NCBI GenBank assembly: GCA_045591985.1
Contig: JAZNTV010000032.1
Location: forward strand, 1 to 25,848
Source: SIG588 sp045591985
Lineage (GTDB): Bacteria > Bacillota > Clostridia > Oscillospirales > Acutalibacteraceae
Direction of reading: 5' to 3'
Length of the DNA: 25,848 bases
Below, piece by piece: positions 7,110-15,572 of this stretch (positions within the stretch are counted from its first letter, which is position 1; each line of letters opens with the position of its first letter). A program made the translations under genes and the position numbers. The notes beneath the pieces were generated by a model that saw nothing but the letters and a program-made list of their open reading frames with translations, made no database searches and was not told the origin of the DNA.

Positions 7110-7688
7110 TTAGAATTGTACGGTGTCGGCAATGTGCTTTGCCATGCGGTAGTATCCTTCTTTTCCGAAATGCAGCCCGTCAAACGGCTGCATTTCGTAT
7201 TCGTTTTCAGCGCTGAAGATGCCGTCAAATGTGACCAGACGCAGCCCGTTTTCTTTTGCAAAGCGACGTAAAAACGCACATGCTTTTTTGACACGCGGTG
7301 CACAGCCGAAATTGACGCGATCGGGAATTTTGGTGGCGTGCGGCGGGGCAATCAAAATAATCTCGCTTTGCGGAGCGTCGGCGGCGCACCGCGCTGTCAG
7401 TTCGGCGTAATCACGGTTACCTTGCACGTCTTCGTCGGGGTCTAACGTGCCGTTCGTGCCCAGAAAAATCAGCACGTAATCCGCGCCGTTTACGGAAATT
7501 TCGCCGCGCTTATAATGCTCTAAATACGCCGAAACGGTGTAGCCGCATTTGCCGCCGTTTACCACCTCGGCTCCCGTCAGCTGTGACAGAAAATAGGGGT
7601 AATTTTCGGGGTGGATATTCGGCACGCCGCTTTGGTGCCAGCCGTAATCCCCCTCGGTCAAACTGTCGCCTAAACATACGATTTTCAT
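7110..7688 (-). CDS. SGNH/GDSL hydrolase (probable sugar esterase), second copy
   Basis: A 192-residue SGNH-fold esterase. Block I is MKIVCLGDSLTEGDYGW at the N-terminus (nucleophile S10), block II glycine lies in GGKCGYTV, block III is FLGTNGTLD with its Asn, and block V is FDGLHFGKEGY with the Asp-x-x-His pair. This family removes acyl groups, commonly acetate, from carbohydrates. The ATG at 7688 overlaps the upstream esterase stop by four bases (ATGA), a sign of translational coupling, and GGAGGAAACGTT precedes it. No signal peptide is present, so it should act in the cytoplasm on imported sugars. It is the last gene of the rhamnosidase operon. Confidence 0.87.
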   Translation of the reverse strand: MKIVCLGDSLTEGDYGWHQSGVPNIHPENYPYFLSQLTGAEVVNGGKCGYTVSAYLEHYKRGEISVNGADYVLIFLGTNGTLDPDEDVQGNRDYAELTARCAADAPQSEIILIAPPHATKIPDRVNFGCAPRVKKACAFLRRFAKENGLRLVTFDGIFSAENEYEMQPFDGLHFGKEGYYRMAKHIADTVQF

Positions 7689-8476
7689 AACGTTTCCTCC
7701 TGTTCGTTGAAGAGATGATGGAATATGGTATCGGCAATAACCGCATGTCCGCGGTCGCTTGGGTGGCAACGGTCATCGGGTACGCCCGTGAGCCAATCGC
7801 CCTGTCCGTAATTCTCGCCGCCTACGTTCAAGTGTTGCATCCACACAGCGTGTAGGTCGATGATGGGCAAATCGGTTTTCTTTGCCACGCTATACATCGC
7901 GACGGCATACGGGTCAAGTACGCTGTCGGTGTTGTCGCCGTTGTCGTTGTATGTGGGGGTCATCAACACGATAGCGGCACGGGGGTGTGCTTCTTTTATG
8001 CGTGTGACCAACAAAAGCAGATCGGCGGCATACTCATCGGGCGTGGCGAATTTCTGCGGGTCTTCACGAATGGCGTCGTTGATACCCACGTTGATCAAAA
8101 AGAGGTCGGCACAGCGGCCGTCGATTTTCATACCGATAAAATCCGCCGAGCGGGTCAACAGCCGCTTCACCGTGTTACCGCCTACCCCCGACCGTACAAC
8201 GGTGATCGTACGGTCGTTTCCCTTTTGCACCGTAACGGCAGGGGCGTATCCTTTCAATGGGCGCAATTCGGCATCGGGGGTATCCAACATCTGCCCGTCG
8301 TAACGCTTCACGATACGTTCGGGGTATCGCGAAGCCAAAAGGGCGGCTAAAACGGCGGTGTAGGTGGTGTTGTTGGACGAGGCGCGTCCGCCGTGCGTGA
8401 TGCTGTCGCCAACCGTAAACAGGGTGTAGTGTTTGGATTCGGTGATGGCCAAAGCAATATTTGAAAAAAATTTCAT
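7685..8476 (-). CDS. SGNH/GDSL hydrolase (probable sugar esterase), first copy
   Basis: A 263-residue SGNH esterase, larger than and different from its downstream neighbour. It has TVGDSITHG (block I, around residue 21), RSGVGGNTV (block II), INVGINDA (block III with Asn) and DDRCHPSDRGH (block V, catalytic Asp and His). Acetyl-xylan or rhamnose-polymer esterases show this pattern; the substrate here is inferred from the context only. GGAGG (8481-8485 in reverse) lies inside the last codons of the rhamnosidase gene and the intergenic gap is a single base, so expression is coupled. The N-terminus MKFFSNIALAITESK is not a convincing signal peptide. Confidence 0.88.
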   Translation of the reverse strand: MKFFSNIALAITESKHYTLFTVGDSITHGGRASSNNTTYTAVLAALLASRYPERIVKRYDGQMLDTPDAELRPLKGYAPAVTVQKGNDRTITVVRSGVGGNTVKRLLTRSADFIGMKIDGRCADLFLINVGINDAIREDPQKFATPDEYAADLLLLVTRIKEAHPRAAIVLMTPTYNDNGDNTDSVLDPYAVAMYSVAKKTDLPIIDLHAVWMQHLNVGGENYGQGDWLTGVPDDRCHPSDRGHAVIADTIFHHLFNEQEETL

Positions 8477-8477
8477 A

Positions 8478-10679
8478 TTACCTCCGCACCAAGTAGTATG
8501 TACCGTTGGCTATAATTGCCGAATTTTCACCGTTTTCCAAATGCCAACCGTCTTTCAAAACCAGTGTGGCGGTCATTGCTTTGGGAAGTGTGAGCGAAAG
8601 CCGAATATTGTCACCTTCCCGTTCCCACTTGACGGCTACCCGCCCGTGCGGTGCGTCGTAAAACGCTTCGGCAAAGTCGAGCGCCGACACGAAAGAGGGG
8701 GCGACGGTCACGGCGGTGATGTTCTCGCCCGTGGGGTTGAATTGCAGCCCCGCGATGCGTTTTATGAAGAACGCGCTGATGTCGCCCCAAAACATATGAT
8801 TGAGCGAATCCTGCGGGAGGACGGTGAAGCGTTCCCACAAGGCGGTGGCGCCTTGTGACAAAATATAGCCGTAGGAAGGGAAGGCGGGGTCGACGATCAA
8901 GCGGTACGCGAGGTCGGCACAGCCGTTTTCCGTAAGAAGGTGAAACAGCACCCGCCCGCCGAGTACACCGACGTCCATACGGTTGTTCGCTTCGTGAATA
9001 TACGTGAGCAACTGCTGAAACGCCTCTTCTTTTTCGCTTTCCGCAAACATACCGTAATACAGTGCCATCGCTTGTGCGGTTTGGCAACGGCCGTATACGT
9101 TGTCGCGATCGATCAAATGTGTACGAAACGCCGCGGTGAGCTCCTGCGACAACCTTTCAGCCAACCGCCATCCGTCGTGGTCAATCGTTTTCAGCAAAAA
9201 CGCCGCTTTATCGGCAATGTCCTTGGCGACGACGGTATCGGTAACGACCAGCGGTGCTTTCGGCGGGATATCTCCCACGTGGCACCAATCGCCCAATCCG
9301 AATTCGCAAAGTCCCCGTTCGTCTCGCTTGGATGAAAGATAGTGCAGATATTTCACGATGGCGTCGGCGGTATCGTGGATCATTGCCGTGTCGGTGCGAT
9401 AGACGTAGACGTAATAGGGAAGATACACCAGCACGCAGTCCCACGCAGGGCCGTTTCCCCAATGAAAGCCCCAGCCGCCCGTCGGCACGATACCGGGGAG
9501 CGCGCCGTCTTCCCGCTGCGCTTTCACGATGTTGTGTAGCCACTGACGGTAACATACCTCGGGGGTGAAGTTCAGCATCATAAATTCGCATGCAAGTGCG
9601 GCGTCTGCCGTCCAGCCGTTCTTTTCCCGTTGCGGACAATCGTTCGGGAAGTGCCACATATTGGCAAGTCCACTGCGCCGTGTGATGGTTTGCAAGGTGT
9701 TCAGTGTGTCGTCGGAGCAACGGAAATCGCCGCAGGACGACAAATCGGAGTGATATACGCATTGCGTGAGCAGGTCGGGTGTCGCCTGCTCTTCGGCGAT
9801 GCCAAAAACGGCGACGTACCGAAAACCGTGATAGGTAAACGAGGGGGTGTACGATTCCGCTTCACCGCCACGGCAGATATACACGTCGGTATGTACCAAA
9901 TGGCGTACTTCCTCAAACGTAGGGGAGTCGTACGCACACCACAAGGTCTGCACGTTCAGTTCGCCGTTTTTCAAGAATTCGGCGTGTTGCATCGTGATGC
10001 GCTGTCCCGCTTGTCCCTTGACCGATAAGCGTACGAGTCCGGCGTCTACGATGCCGAAATCGTAAAGAAAACCGCCGTTATACGGGGTGATTGCAACGGG
10101 CGCGCGTTCTTCGTGACAACGAATCGGCGGAACGACGGAAGGTACAAGCTCACCCTTCGGCGGCGGCGCTTTTTGCGCGTAACGCCATTCACCGTCGTCA
10201 AAATCGATGGTGTTCCAGCCCGTGCTCTCCTGCGTGGCATCGTAATGCTCACCCAGACGGTAATCGTCGAACAGAATGGGAGAGGGGGCGGTTTTGAAGG
10301 TGGTGTCGCTTTCCAATACGCCGTCAATGCTCAAAGAAAACGAAGGAGCGGCGCGGAAAGAGGCTTTGTCGAAATCCCATACGTAGCCGCCTGCGTTGTT
10401 TTGAAACCCGTTGCCAAGCAGAACGCCGACAACGTTGTCTCCTTTTTGCAGCGGTATTTCGTATTCGTCGTAATATACGAAATGATCGGGATTGGCAACG
10501 TAGGGAGAAAGCCATCCTTTCGTGTATTCCCGCCCGTTGACCCACAAGCGGTAAAAACCGCCGGTGGCGATGCGCACGGTGACCGTCTCGGCTCGCATAG
10601 CCGTGAAGCGTTTGCGGAAATAGGGGGCGGGAATATGCGTTTCAAGCGTAGTATACCGTTTGTTTGCTCGAATGAACAT
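8478..10679 (-). CDS. Alpha-L-rhamnosidase, glycoside hydrolase family 78
   Basis: A 733-residue enzyme expected to release terminal alpha-L-rhamnose from plant or microbial glycans and flavonoid glycosides. The order is an N-terminal beta-sandwich region (GGFYRLWVNGREYTKGW near residue 40, typical of the carbohydrate-binding-like domain), a middle sandwich, and the (alpha/alpha)6 barrel. The barrel carries the family hallmark NDCPQREKNGWTADAA (about 346-361), GATALWERF near 615 and SLNHMFWGDISAFF near 630. A C-terminal beta domain follows. It is a little shorter than many GH78 enzymes (about 900) and has no signal peptide, so it is probably intracellular. AAAGGAGG precedes the ATG at 10679. 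Confidence 0.93.
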   Translation of the reverse strand: MFIRANKRYTTLETHIPAPYFRKRFTAMRAETVTVRIATGGFYRLWVNGREYTKGWLSPYVANPDHFVYYDEYEIPLQKGDNVVGVLLGNGFQNNAGGYVWDFDKASFRAAPSFSLSIDGVLESDTTFKTAPSPILFDDYRLGEHYDATQESTGWNTIDFDDGEWRYAQKAPPPKGELVPSVVPPIRCHEERAPVAITPYNGGFLYDFGIVDAGLVRLSVKGQAGQRITMQHAEFLKNGELNVQTLWCAYDSPTFEEVRHLVHTDVYICRGGEAESYTPSFTYHGFRYVAVFGIAEEQATPDLLTQCVYHSDLSSCGDFRCSDDTLNTLQTITRRSGLANMWHFPNDCPQREKNGWTADAALACEFMMLNFTPEVCYRQWLHNIVKAQREDGALPGIVPTGGWGFHWGNGPAWDCVLVYLPYYVYVYRTDTAMIHDTADAIVKYLHYLSSKRDERGLCEFGLGDWCHVGDIPPKAPLVVTDTVVAKDIADKAAFLLKTIDHDGWRLAERLSQELTAAFRTHLIDRDNVYGRCQTAQAMALYYGMFAESEKEEAFQQLLTYIHEANNRMDVGVLGGRVLFHLLTENGCADLAYRLIVDPAFPSYGYILSQGATALWERFTVLPQDSLNHMFWGDISAFFIKRIAGLQFNPTGENITAVTVAPSFVSALDFAEAFYDAPHGRVAVKWEREGDNIRLSLTLPKAMTATLVLKDGWHLENGENSAIIANGTYYLVRR

Positions 10680-10691
10680 AACCTGCCTCCT

Positions 10692-12218
10692 TTAAAAGCA
10701 GAGCGTGATGCGTCCGTTTTCCGAACGCACGCAATACGGAGAAACGAAGCGTCCCTCTGCCGCCGTCAGTGAGTACGCCGTACCGTTATAACTAAGCGTC
10801 AGCACCGTCTCGTCCTGCCGCTCAACGGCGGGGAAGTGGTCGTCCGTTTTACCGTAACGGTAGGTGAGGGTAAAGGGCTTTTCGGAGGAGACGCTCAGTG
10901 AGCGGGGGCGGAGCGTGACGGAAAACGCACCGTAATGCAACACGGCTTCTTCGCCGTGATCCTGAAACGACGGTGCGTTGCACGAGATCGGCGTGCCGTC
11001 GGCGAAGGCGAACCGCCCGCCCGCAACCGTGCCGTTTCCGCTGTGACGGAACCCGTCGAATACGGGGAGCGTTTCGTAGGTGGCGCTGTTTTCGGTGCAA
11101 CGCGTGTTTTCGTACGGGTCGGGTATCTCCGTACCGAACAGATGCAGATCGCGTATCCGAAACCCGTCGGCGTCGCCGTACAGATTGATGCGGTACGTAT
11201 CGGTGGAGTACCAAACGGAGTGCTTGCGCTCGTCGTCGTACGCCGTGTGGGCGACGATTGCGGAGGCAGGGGTGCGCGCAAACGCGTTTTTATACCACCG
11301 TCCCGTTTCACCGAGCGGCTCTACCGCGATTTTTCCTTCGTTCTGCAACCGCTCAAACAGCGGAAATTGATACAGAATGCCGTCACGCATCAGATCCCAT
11401 CCAAAGCTGTTTTCCTGCCCTGCCTGCGCATAGCCGAAGGACAAACATTCGCCGTTAAAATTTTCGCGCATATACCAATCCACCCAGCAAGGGTCAGCAC
11501 CGCCGCCGTCGGGATAGGAGGGCTCGAGTGTGAAAACCTTTTGTGAAGGGGTGACACGTTGACGGATATCCATTCCCGCATCGTATTGATATACGGGGTC
11601 GCTGCCGAGCATACGGAATAGCGGTGCAGGAAGGGCGTGTTCCTCCCGTCGGGCCGGGAAGAACACGTTGTTGCGTGAAGGATAGTACCCTTGTCCGTAA
11701 TACCCGCCCCACAGCGTATAGCCGTCGGTGCCGAACTGCTCTTTGCAGTTACACAAGGCGTCGATCTCGTAGCGGTCACATACGTAACGGGCAGTGTGGC
11801 TGTCGAAAAACCACGAACCGAACACACGGGGGTAATAACCGAAAACGGTGCGAAACCGTTCGAACAGTACGTCGACCAGCTGTTCACGCTGCACCTTCGT
11901 ATAGCCTACGGGAAAACCGCAATGACAGTGCCAATCCCACGCAAAGCGACCTGCCCACGGTATATTACACGCTTTTGCTTGCGGCTCGACAATCTCGTGC
12001 CATACGCCAAACTCGAACTGCGTAGGGTCAAGTGAGCGCAGTAAATCGGTGTAGATGGGATCCAGCAACGTATCGTATTGAAGCAGAAAGGTGCCACGCA
12101 GACGATGCTGCTGCATCAAACGAATCTGTTCCTTGAGCGGGGTCAAGAGGTCACGCTCCATTCGTGGCTCCACGCCGCGCAGGAAGTTTACGATGTTGAC
12201 GATCTGTCTTTTTTTCAC
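10692..12218 (-). CDS. Possible NodB-like barrel protein, unknown function
   Basis: A 508-residue protein, first gene of the rhamnosidase operon. The N-terminal half (about 5-260) has the look of the polysaccharide-deacetylase/glycoside-hydrolase barrel group. It starts with a strand (IVNIVNFLRG), has LTPLKEQIRLMQQHRLRGTF as in sequences that search from one strand to the next, then FGVWHEIV, WDWHCHCGFPVGYT and FGSWFFDSHTA, all rich in His, Asp and Trp. The C-terminal part (about 330-508) is predicted beta-rich. Bacteroides proteins of unknown function with a similar plan exist, but I cannot name the family safely. The start is GTG at 12218, with GGAGG seven bases upstream. A role in degrading the same glycan as GH78 is inference. 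Confidence 0.6.
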   Translation of the reverse strand: MKKRQIVNIVNFLRGVEPRMERDLLTPLKEQIRLMQQHRLRGTFLLQYDTLLDPIYTDLLRSLDPTQFEFGVWHEIVEPQAKACNIPWAGRFAWDWHCHCGFPVGYTKVQREQLVDVLFERFRTVFGYYPRVFGSWFFDSHTARYVCDRYEIDALCNCKEQFGTDGYTLWGGYYGQGYYPSRNNVFFPARREEHALPAPLFRMLGSDPVYQYDAGMDIRQRVTPSQKVFTLEPSYPDGGGADPCWVDWYMRENFNGECLSFGYAQAGQENSFGWDLMRDGILYQFPLFERLQNEGKIAVEPLGETGRWYKNAFARTPASAIVAHTAYDDERKHSVWYSTDTYRINLYGDADGFRIRDLHLFGTEIPDPYENTRCTENSATYETLPVFDGFRHSGNGTVAGGRFAFADGTPISCNAPSFQDHGEEAVLHYGAFSVTLRPRSLSVSSEKPFTLTYRYGKTDDHFPAVERQDETVLTLSYNGTAYSLTAAEGRFVSPYCVRSENGRITLCF

Positions 12219-12240
12219 GGTGCATCCTCCATTTTGGTTC

Positions 12241-12269
12241 TTGCCAAATTTTCGCTTTTATTGTACAAT
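12241..12269 (+). promoter_or_regulatory. Promoter of the AraC regulator
   Basis: TTGCCA (12241-12246), a 17-bp spacer and TACAAT (12264-12269). The -10 lies inside the perfect palindrome TATTGTACAATA (12259-12270), which also presents TACAAT to the opposite strand, where the rhamnosidase operon begins. Confidence 0.65.
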
Positions 12270-12336
12270 ATACAGCGTGAAAGTGAAATGGAAGTATCGC
12301 TTGAAAAAGTGGACGAATCAACTGCGAGGTGAAAGT

Positions 12337-13152
12337 GTGTTTCAATCCTACTATCGGGACGTGACCGACCCGAACAACGATTTTGAAAACCGCGCCGTGT
12401 CGCTGCAGGTCAACTGTGCAGGACGGGAGCGGCACGGCCGACCGATGCAGGCGCGTGCCGTGCGGCGGGATCAATATCTGTACTATCAAATGGCGGGTAC
12501 GGTGTCGGTGTCGGCACCGAGCGTTTGCCGCCTGCGTGCGGGTGACCTGATGTGGTTTCAGGATCACGTGCCGTTTGCCTATCGGGACGAGGAGACGACC
12601 GAGCACTGCTTCGTACATTTTACGGGCACGGCTGCGGAAGAATGGCTCGAAAAAGCCGGCTTGACACCGTATACGGTGTATCATGTAACCGACGACGCCG
12701 TAGAAGACGGTTTTCACCGTCTGTTTTGCGCCTTTTTGCGCCGTGACACACAATTCGATACCGAAACCGCCGCCACGCTGTTGTCGTTGCTCTCGGCGAT
12801 CGGTCGGTCAATCGGCAGGGGAGAAGTCGGAGCGACGCGGTTTCGATTGGAATGCAGCTTGCAATATATCCACGATCATATGACGGAACGTATAACGCTC
12901 GCAACGCTTGCACGGTTGGAAAATTTGAGCGAAAGCCGTTATCGCACGCTGTTTTGTGAAACGATGAAACAGCCGCCGCTTGCCTACGTTCTTTCGTTGC
13001 GTATCGATGCGGCGTGCCGTTTGCTTAAAAATTCCGTTATGAGCGTGCAAGAGATTGCGCAAACGGTGGGATACGAGGACCCACACTACTTTTCACGCGT
13101 GTTTCGCCAAAAGATGGGTGTTACACCGCTGGCATATCGCTTCAGCAAATAA
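12337..13152 (+). CDS. AraC/XylS family transcriptional activator
   Basis: A 271-residue regulator. The N-terminal half (about 1-150) is a cupin-like sugar-sensing domain (CRLRAGDLMWFQDHVPFAYRD). The C-terminal half holds two helix-turn-helix motifs: ITLATLARLENLSESRYRTLF and MSVQEIAQTVGYEDPHYFSR, closing with GVTPLAYR, the AraC signature. The GTG at 12337 is taken as the start because GAGG (12326-12329) is seven bases upstream; upstream in-frame codons fall at the predicted RNA start. It is divergent from the rhamnosidase operon with 118 bp between, so it most likely activates that operon in response to rhamnose or a rhamnoside. Confidence 0.87.
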   Translation: MFQSYYRDVTDPNNDFENRAVSLQVNCAGRERHGRPMQARAVRRDQYLYYQMAGTVSVSAPSVCRLRAGDLMWFQDHVPFAYRDEETTEHCFVHFTGTAAEEWLEKAGLTPYTVYHVTDDAVEDGFHRLFCAFLRRDTQFDTETAATLLSLLSAIGRSIGRGEVGATRFRLECSLQYIHDHMTERITLATLARLENLSESRYRTLFCETMKQPPLAYVLSLRIDAACRLLKNSVMSVQEIAQTVGYEDPHYFSRVFRQKMGVTPLAYRFSK

Positions 13153-13154
13153 TA

Positions 13155-13184
13155 CAAGCCCGAGAACCGCGGTTCTCGGGCTTG
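13155..13184. terminator. Bidirectional palindromic terminator
   Basis: The 30-base stretch is a perfect palindrome with 15-bp arms (left arm begins CAAGCCCGAGAACC), followed by CGTTTT on the plus strand. It separates the AraC gene from the convergent ABC transporter operon. Confidence 0.8.
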
Positions 13185-13188
13185 CGTT

Positions 13189-13752
13189 TTACAGTGTAAG
13201 CACCGTTGCGTCCAACAAGGCGATCTCTTCGGGAAGGTGGGTCACCAGCACGACGGGGCGGGTGGCGGCGTAGTCGCGGATGAGTGCCGCAATACCGTCG
13301 CGATTTTGGGCGTCGATGCCGTTAAAGGGCTCGTCGAGCGCCAACCAACGGCTGTCGGCCGCCAGCGCACGGGCAATGGCGACCCGTCGCCGCATGCCGC
13401 CGCTGAGTTCCCGCGGGAATCGGGAGAACACCGTGTCGTCCAACCCGACGGCGCGTATCATGTCTCTGGCGCGATCGGGTGCAGGGGTGGTCAAGGTCAT
13501 ATTTTCAAGCACGGTTTTCCAGGGAAGCAAGCGGTTTTCCTGGAAAACCACCGCCGGTTGCGAGCGGTCACCGCGAATGGCGCCGCTGTCGGGCGTTTCG
13601 AGCCCCAATAACAAGCGGAGCAAGGTGGTTTTGCCGCACCCCGACGGCCCGAACAGGCAGGTAACGCCGTGATCGGGAATGGTGAGGGAGAGGTTGGTCA
13701 GCACGGGCTTGTCGGGATAGGCAAAGCTGACATTCTCGAGCAAAAACGCCAT
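13189..13752 (-). CDS. ABC transporter ATP-binding protein, SsuB/TauB type
   Basis: A 187-residue ATPase with Walker A GPSGCGKT (35-42), the Q-loop FQENRLLPW, the signature LSGGMRRRVAIARAL, Walker B WLALDEP and the switch His in THLPEE. The sequence after the Q-loop is that of importers for sulfonate, nitrate or thiamine precursor. It is shorter than the typical 240-260 residues because it ends soon after the switch region. It is the last gene of the operon and begins three bases after the permease stop, with GGAGG immediately ahead of ATG. Energises uptake at the inner face of the membrane. Confidence 0.92.
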   Translation of the reverse strand: MAFLLENVSFAYPDKPVLTNLSLTIPDHGVTCLFGPSGCGKTTLLRLLLGLETPDSGAIRGDRSQPAVVFQENRLLPWKTVLENMTLTTPAPDRARDMIRAVGLDDTVFSRFPRELSGGMRRRVAIARALAADSRWLALDEPFNGIDAQNRDGIAALIRDYAATRPVVLVTHLPEEIALLDATVLTL

Positions 13753-13755
13753 ACT

Positions 13756-14553
13756 TTACACCTCCTCGCTCGCGTTGAAGCGCCGTCCGACCCGCTTGGC
13801 AACGGCTAAAAGCAGGTGTTCAAGCAGGACGCTCAGCACAATGACGGCAATGGTATAGGCAAATACCTCAGCGGTTTCCAAATGGTTTTTGGCGGTCTGT
13901 AACAGGCGGCCGATGGAGTTTTGCGGACGGCAGATGACCTCGGCGGCGATGCCCGATTTCCACGCCAGTCCCAACGCAGTGGTACATGCTGTGAGAAAAT
14001 GCGGCATTATCGAAGGGATCCATATGTGAAGCACCGTGCGCCGTCGGCCGAAGCGGAAGAGGCTTGCCATCTCCAAAAGGCGTCGGTCGGTTTGACGAAG
14101 ACCTTTATCTACGTGGCCCCACACAATAGGAAGTACCATCAAAAACGCGATGAATGCGGGGAGCGTATCGGTCTTCAGCCACACAAGCGCCAAGATGATG
14201 AAAGAGGCAACGGGGGTGGCCCGCACGGTTTTCAACAAAGGGGAGAAGAGGCGGGCCGCCCACTCAAAACGGTAGGTCAACAACCCCAACAGGGTGCCGA
14301 CGGTAACGCCGCTTACAAAGCCCAACGCGATGCGGAGCAGTGAGGCGGCCGCAGCTTTCCAAAAAGTTGCGGTTTTTCCGAGTTGCCACAGTGTTTCGGC
14401 GACCAACAAAGGGGTCGGAACCAAGAGTTCTTGGTTGACACGCCATGCAATAAGCCACCACACGGCAACCCAGAATACCGATACACCTGCGCCGTACAGC
14501 ACGCGTGCGGGAAGTGAGCGGATTTTATTTCGATACGAAGTAGAATTCCTCAT
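13756..14553 (-). CDS. ABC transporter permease, SsuC/TauC type
   Basis: A 265-residue integral membrane protein with about six helices and the permease EAA-type loop (around LLEMASLFRFGRRRTVLHIWIPSIMPHF). The helix content and the ending in LEHLLLAVAKRVGRRF suit the sulfonate/nitrate/thiamine-precursor type. ATG at 14553 is chosen: GGAGG lies about 11 bases upstream and the frame overlaps the substrate-binding gene by 29 bases. A longer frame to 14613 would overlap that gene more deeply. Forms the channel with the ATPase next to it. Confidence 0.9.
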   Translation of the reverse strand: MRNSTSYRNKIRSLPARVLYGAGVSVFWVAVWWLIAWRVNQELLVPTPLLVAETLWQLGKTATFWKAAAASLLRIALGFVSGVTVGTLLGLLTYRFEWAARLFSPLLKTVRATPVASFIILALVWLKTDTLPAFIAFLMVLPIVWGHVDKGLRQTDRRLLEMASLFRFGRRRTVLHIWIPSIMPHFLTACTTALGLAWKSGIAAEVICRPQNSIGRLLQTAKNHLETAEVFAYTIAVIVLSVLLEHLLLAVAKRVGRRFNASEEV

Positions 14554-15553
14554 CCGGTACAGAACCTCCGATGGAAGTGGGGTCGGCCTCAAACAGGATT
14601 TCGTAATATCCATGGATGGCGGCTTTCATATCGGCGCCGTCCACAAACACCACATTGCAACGCGGAATGGCATTTTTAGCAATCGGTTCGGCGGCGATGA
14701 TGCCGAAGTCGGCACAGAGTTTAGCGGTGGTATCCACATCGCTTACCGCTTTGATGGATGCTTCGTAGTCGGTGAGAAACGCCTCGATCGCCTTGGTGTT
14801 TGCTTGGATAAAGCTCTTTTTGGCGACGATACAGCCCATCATCATCGAACTGTCGGGTTCCACCGCGTTCCAAGCGTCATCCATGCTGATGGCCATGCGC
14901 AGGTCGGTGTTTTTGGTCATTGCCGTGGTAGCGGCCGGTTCGGGAACCATGGCAAGATCGATCTCGCCGGTGGCGAGTTTCGTAACCAGTTCGCTGTTTT
15001 CCGCCAAAAATTCAATGGTGACATCCTTGTCGGGATCAATGCCGTTTTCCTTCAAAATGTGGCGCAAAACATATTCGGGGTTGGCACCTTCGCCGGTGGA
15101 ATAGATGGTCTTGCCGCGCAGATCGGCAACCGATTGTACCGATGTGCCGTTTTCGATCATATACAGCACACCGGCCGTATTGAGCGCCAATACCTGCACG
15201 TCGCCGCCGAGCTTTTTATACAGCTTCGCAGCGAGATTGGTCGGAACCGAGGCGATCTGCACATCACCGCTTGAGAATTTACCAACCACTTCATCGGGCG
15301 AAGAAGCGATGGTAAAAGAATATTGGATGGTTTCGGAATTGGGGGCGGTCTTCATCAGATTGGCCAGACCCACACCGGTCGGCCCTTGAATACCGGCGAT
15401 CGAGAGTTCGGTCTTTTTCGGGGCGGTCGTGGGAGCGGTCGTGGGGGTGGTATCACCGTCGCTATTGTTCGCGGGGGCGGCACAACCGAATGCGGTGAAT
15501 GCCACAGCCAGCGTGAGCAACAGGGTGAGCAGAAGTTTGGCAGTGTGTTTCAT
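14525..15553 (-). CDS. ABC transporter substrate-binding lipoprotein
   Basis: A 342-residue lipoprotein with a signal peptide and the lipobox AFGC (cysteine at about 24), then a Ser/Thr/Pro/Ala-rich linker with repeated TTAP, typical of an outer-surface tether. The mature part is of the SsuA/TauA/ThiY type with LSIAGIQGPTGVGLANLM and LRGKTIYSTGEGANPEYVLRHIL. Ligand cannot be told from the sequence: alkanesulfonate, nitrate, pyrimidine precursor and others share this fold. AAGGAG lies eight bases from the ATG. A decoy ATG eight bases upstream (15559-15561) is out of frame. First transporter gene after the Crp-type regulator. Confidence 0.9.
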   Translation of the reverse strand: MKHTAKLLLTLLLTLAVAFTAFGCAAPANNSDGDTTPTTAPTTAPKKTELSIAGIQGPTGVGLANLMKTAPNSETIQYSFTIASSPDEVVGKFSSGDVQIASVPTNLAAKLYKKLGGDVQVLALNTAGVLYMIENGTSVQSVADLRGKTIYSTGEGANPEYVLRHILKENGIDPDKDVTIEFLAENSELVTKLATGEIDLAMVPEPAATTAMTKNTDLRMAISMDDAWNAVEPDSSMMMGCIVAKKSFIQANTKAIEAFLTDYEASIKAVSDVDTTAKLCADFGIIAAEPIAKNAIPRCNVVFVDGADMKAAIHGYYEILFEADPTSIGGSVPDEEFYFVSK

Positions 15554-15572
15554 GATACATTCTCCTTATATA

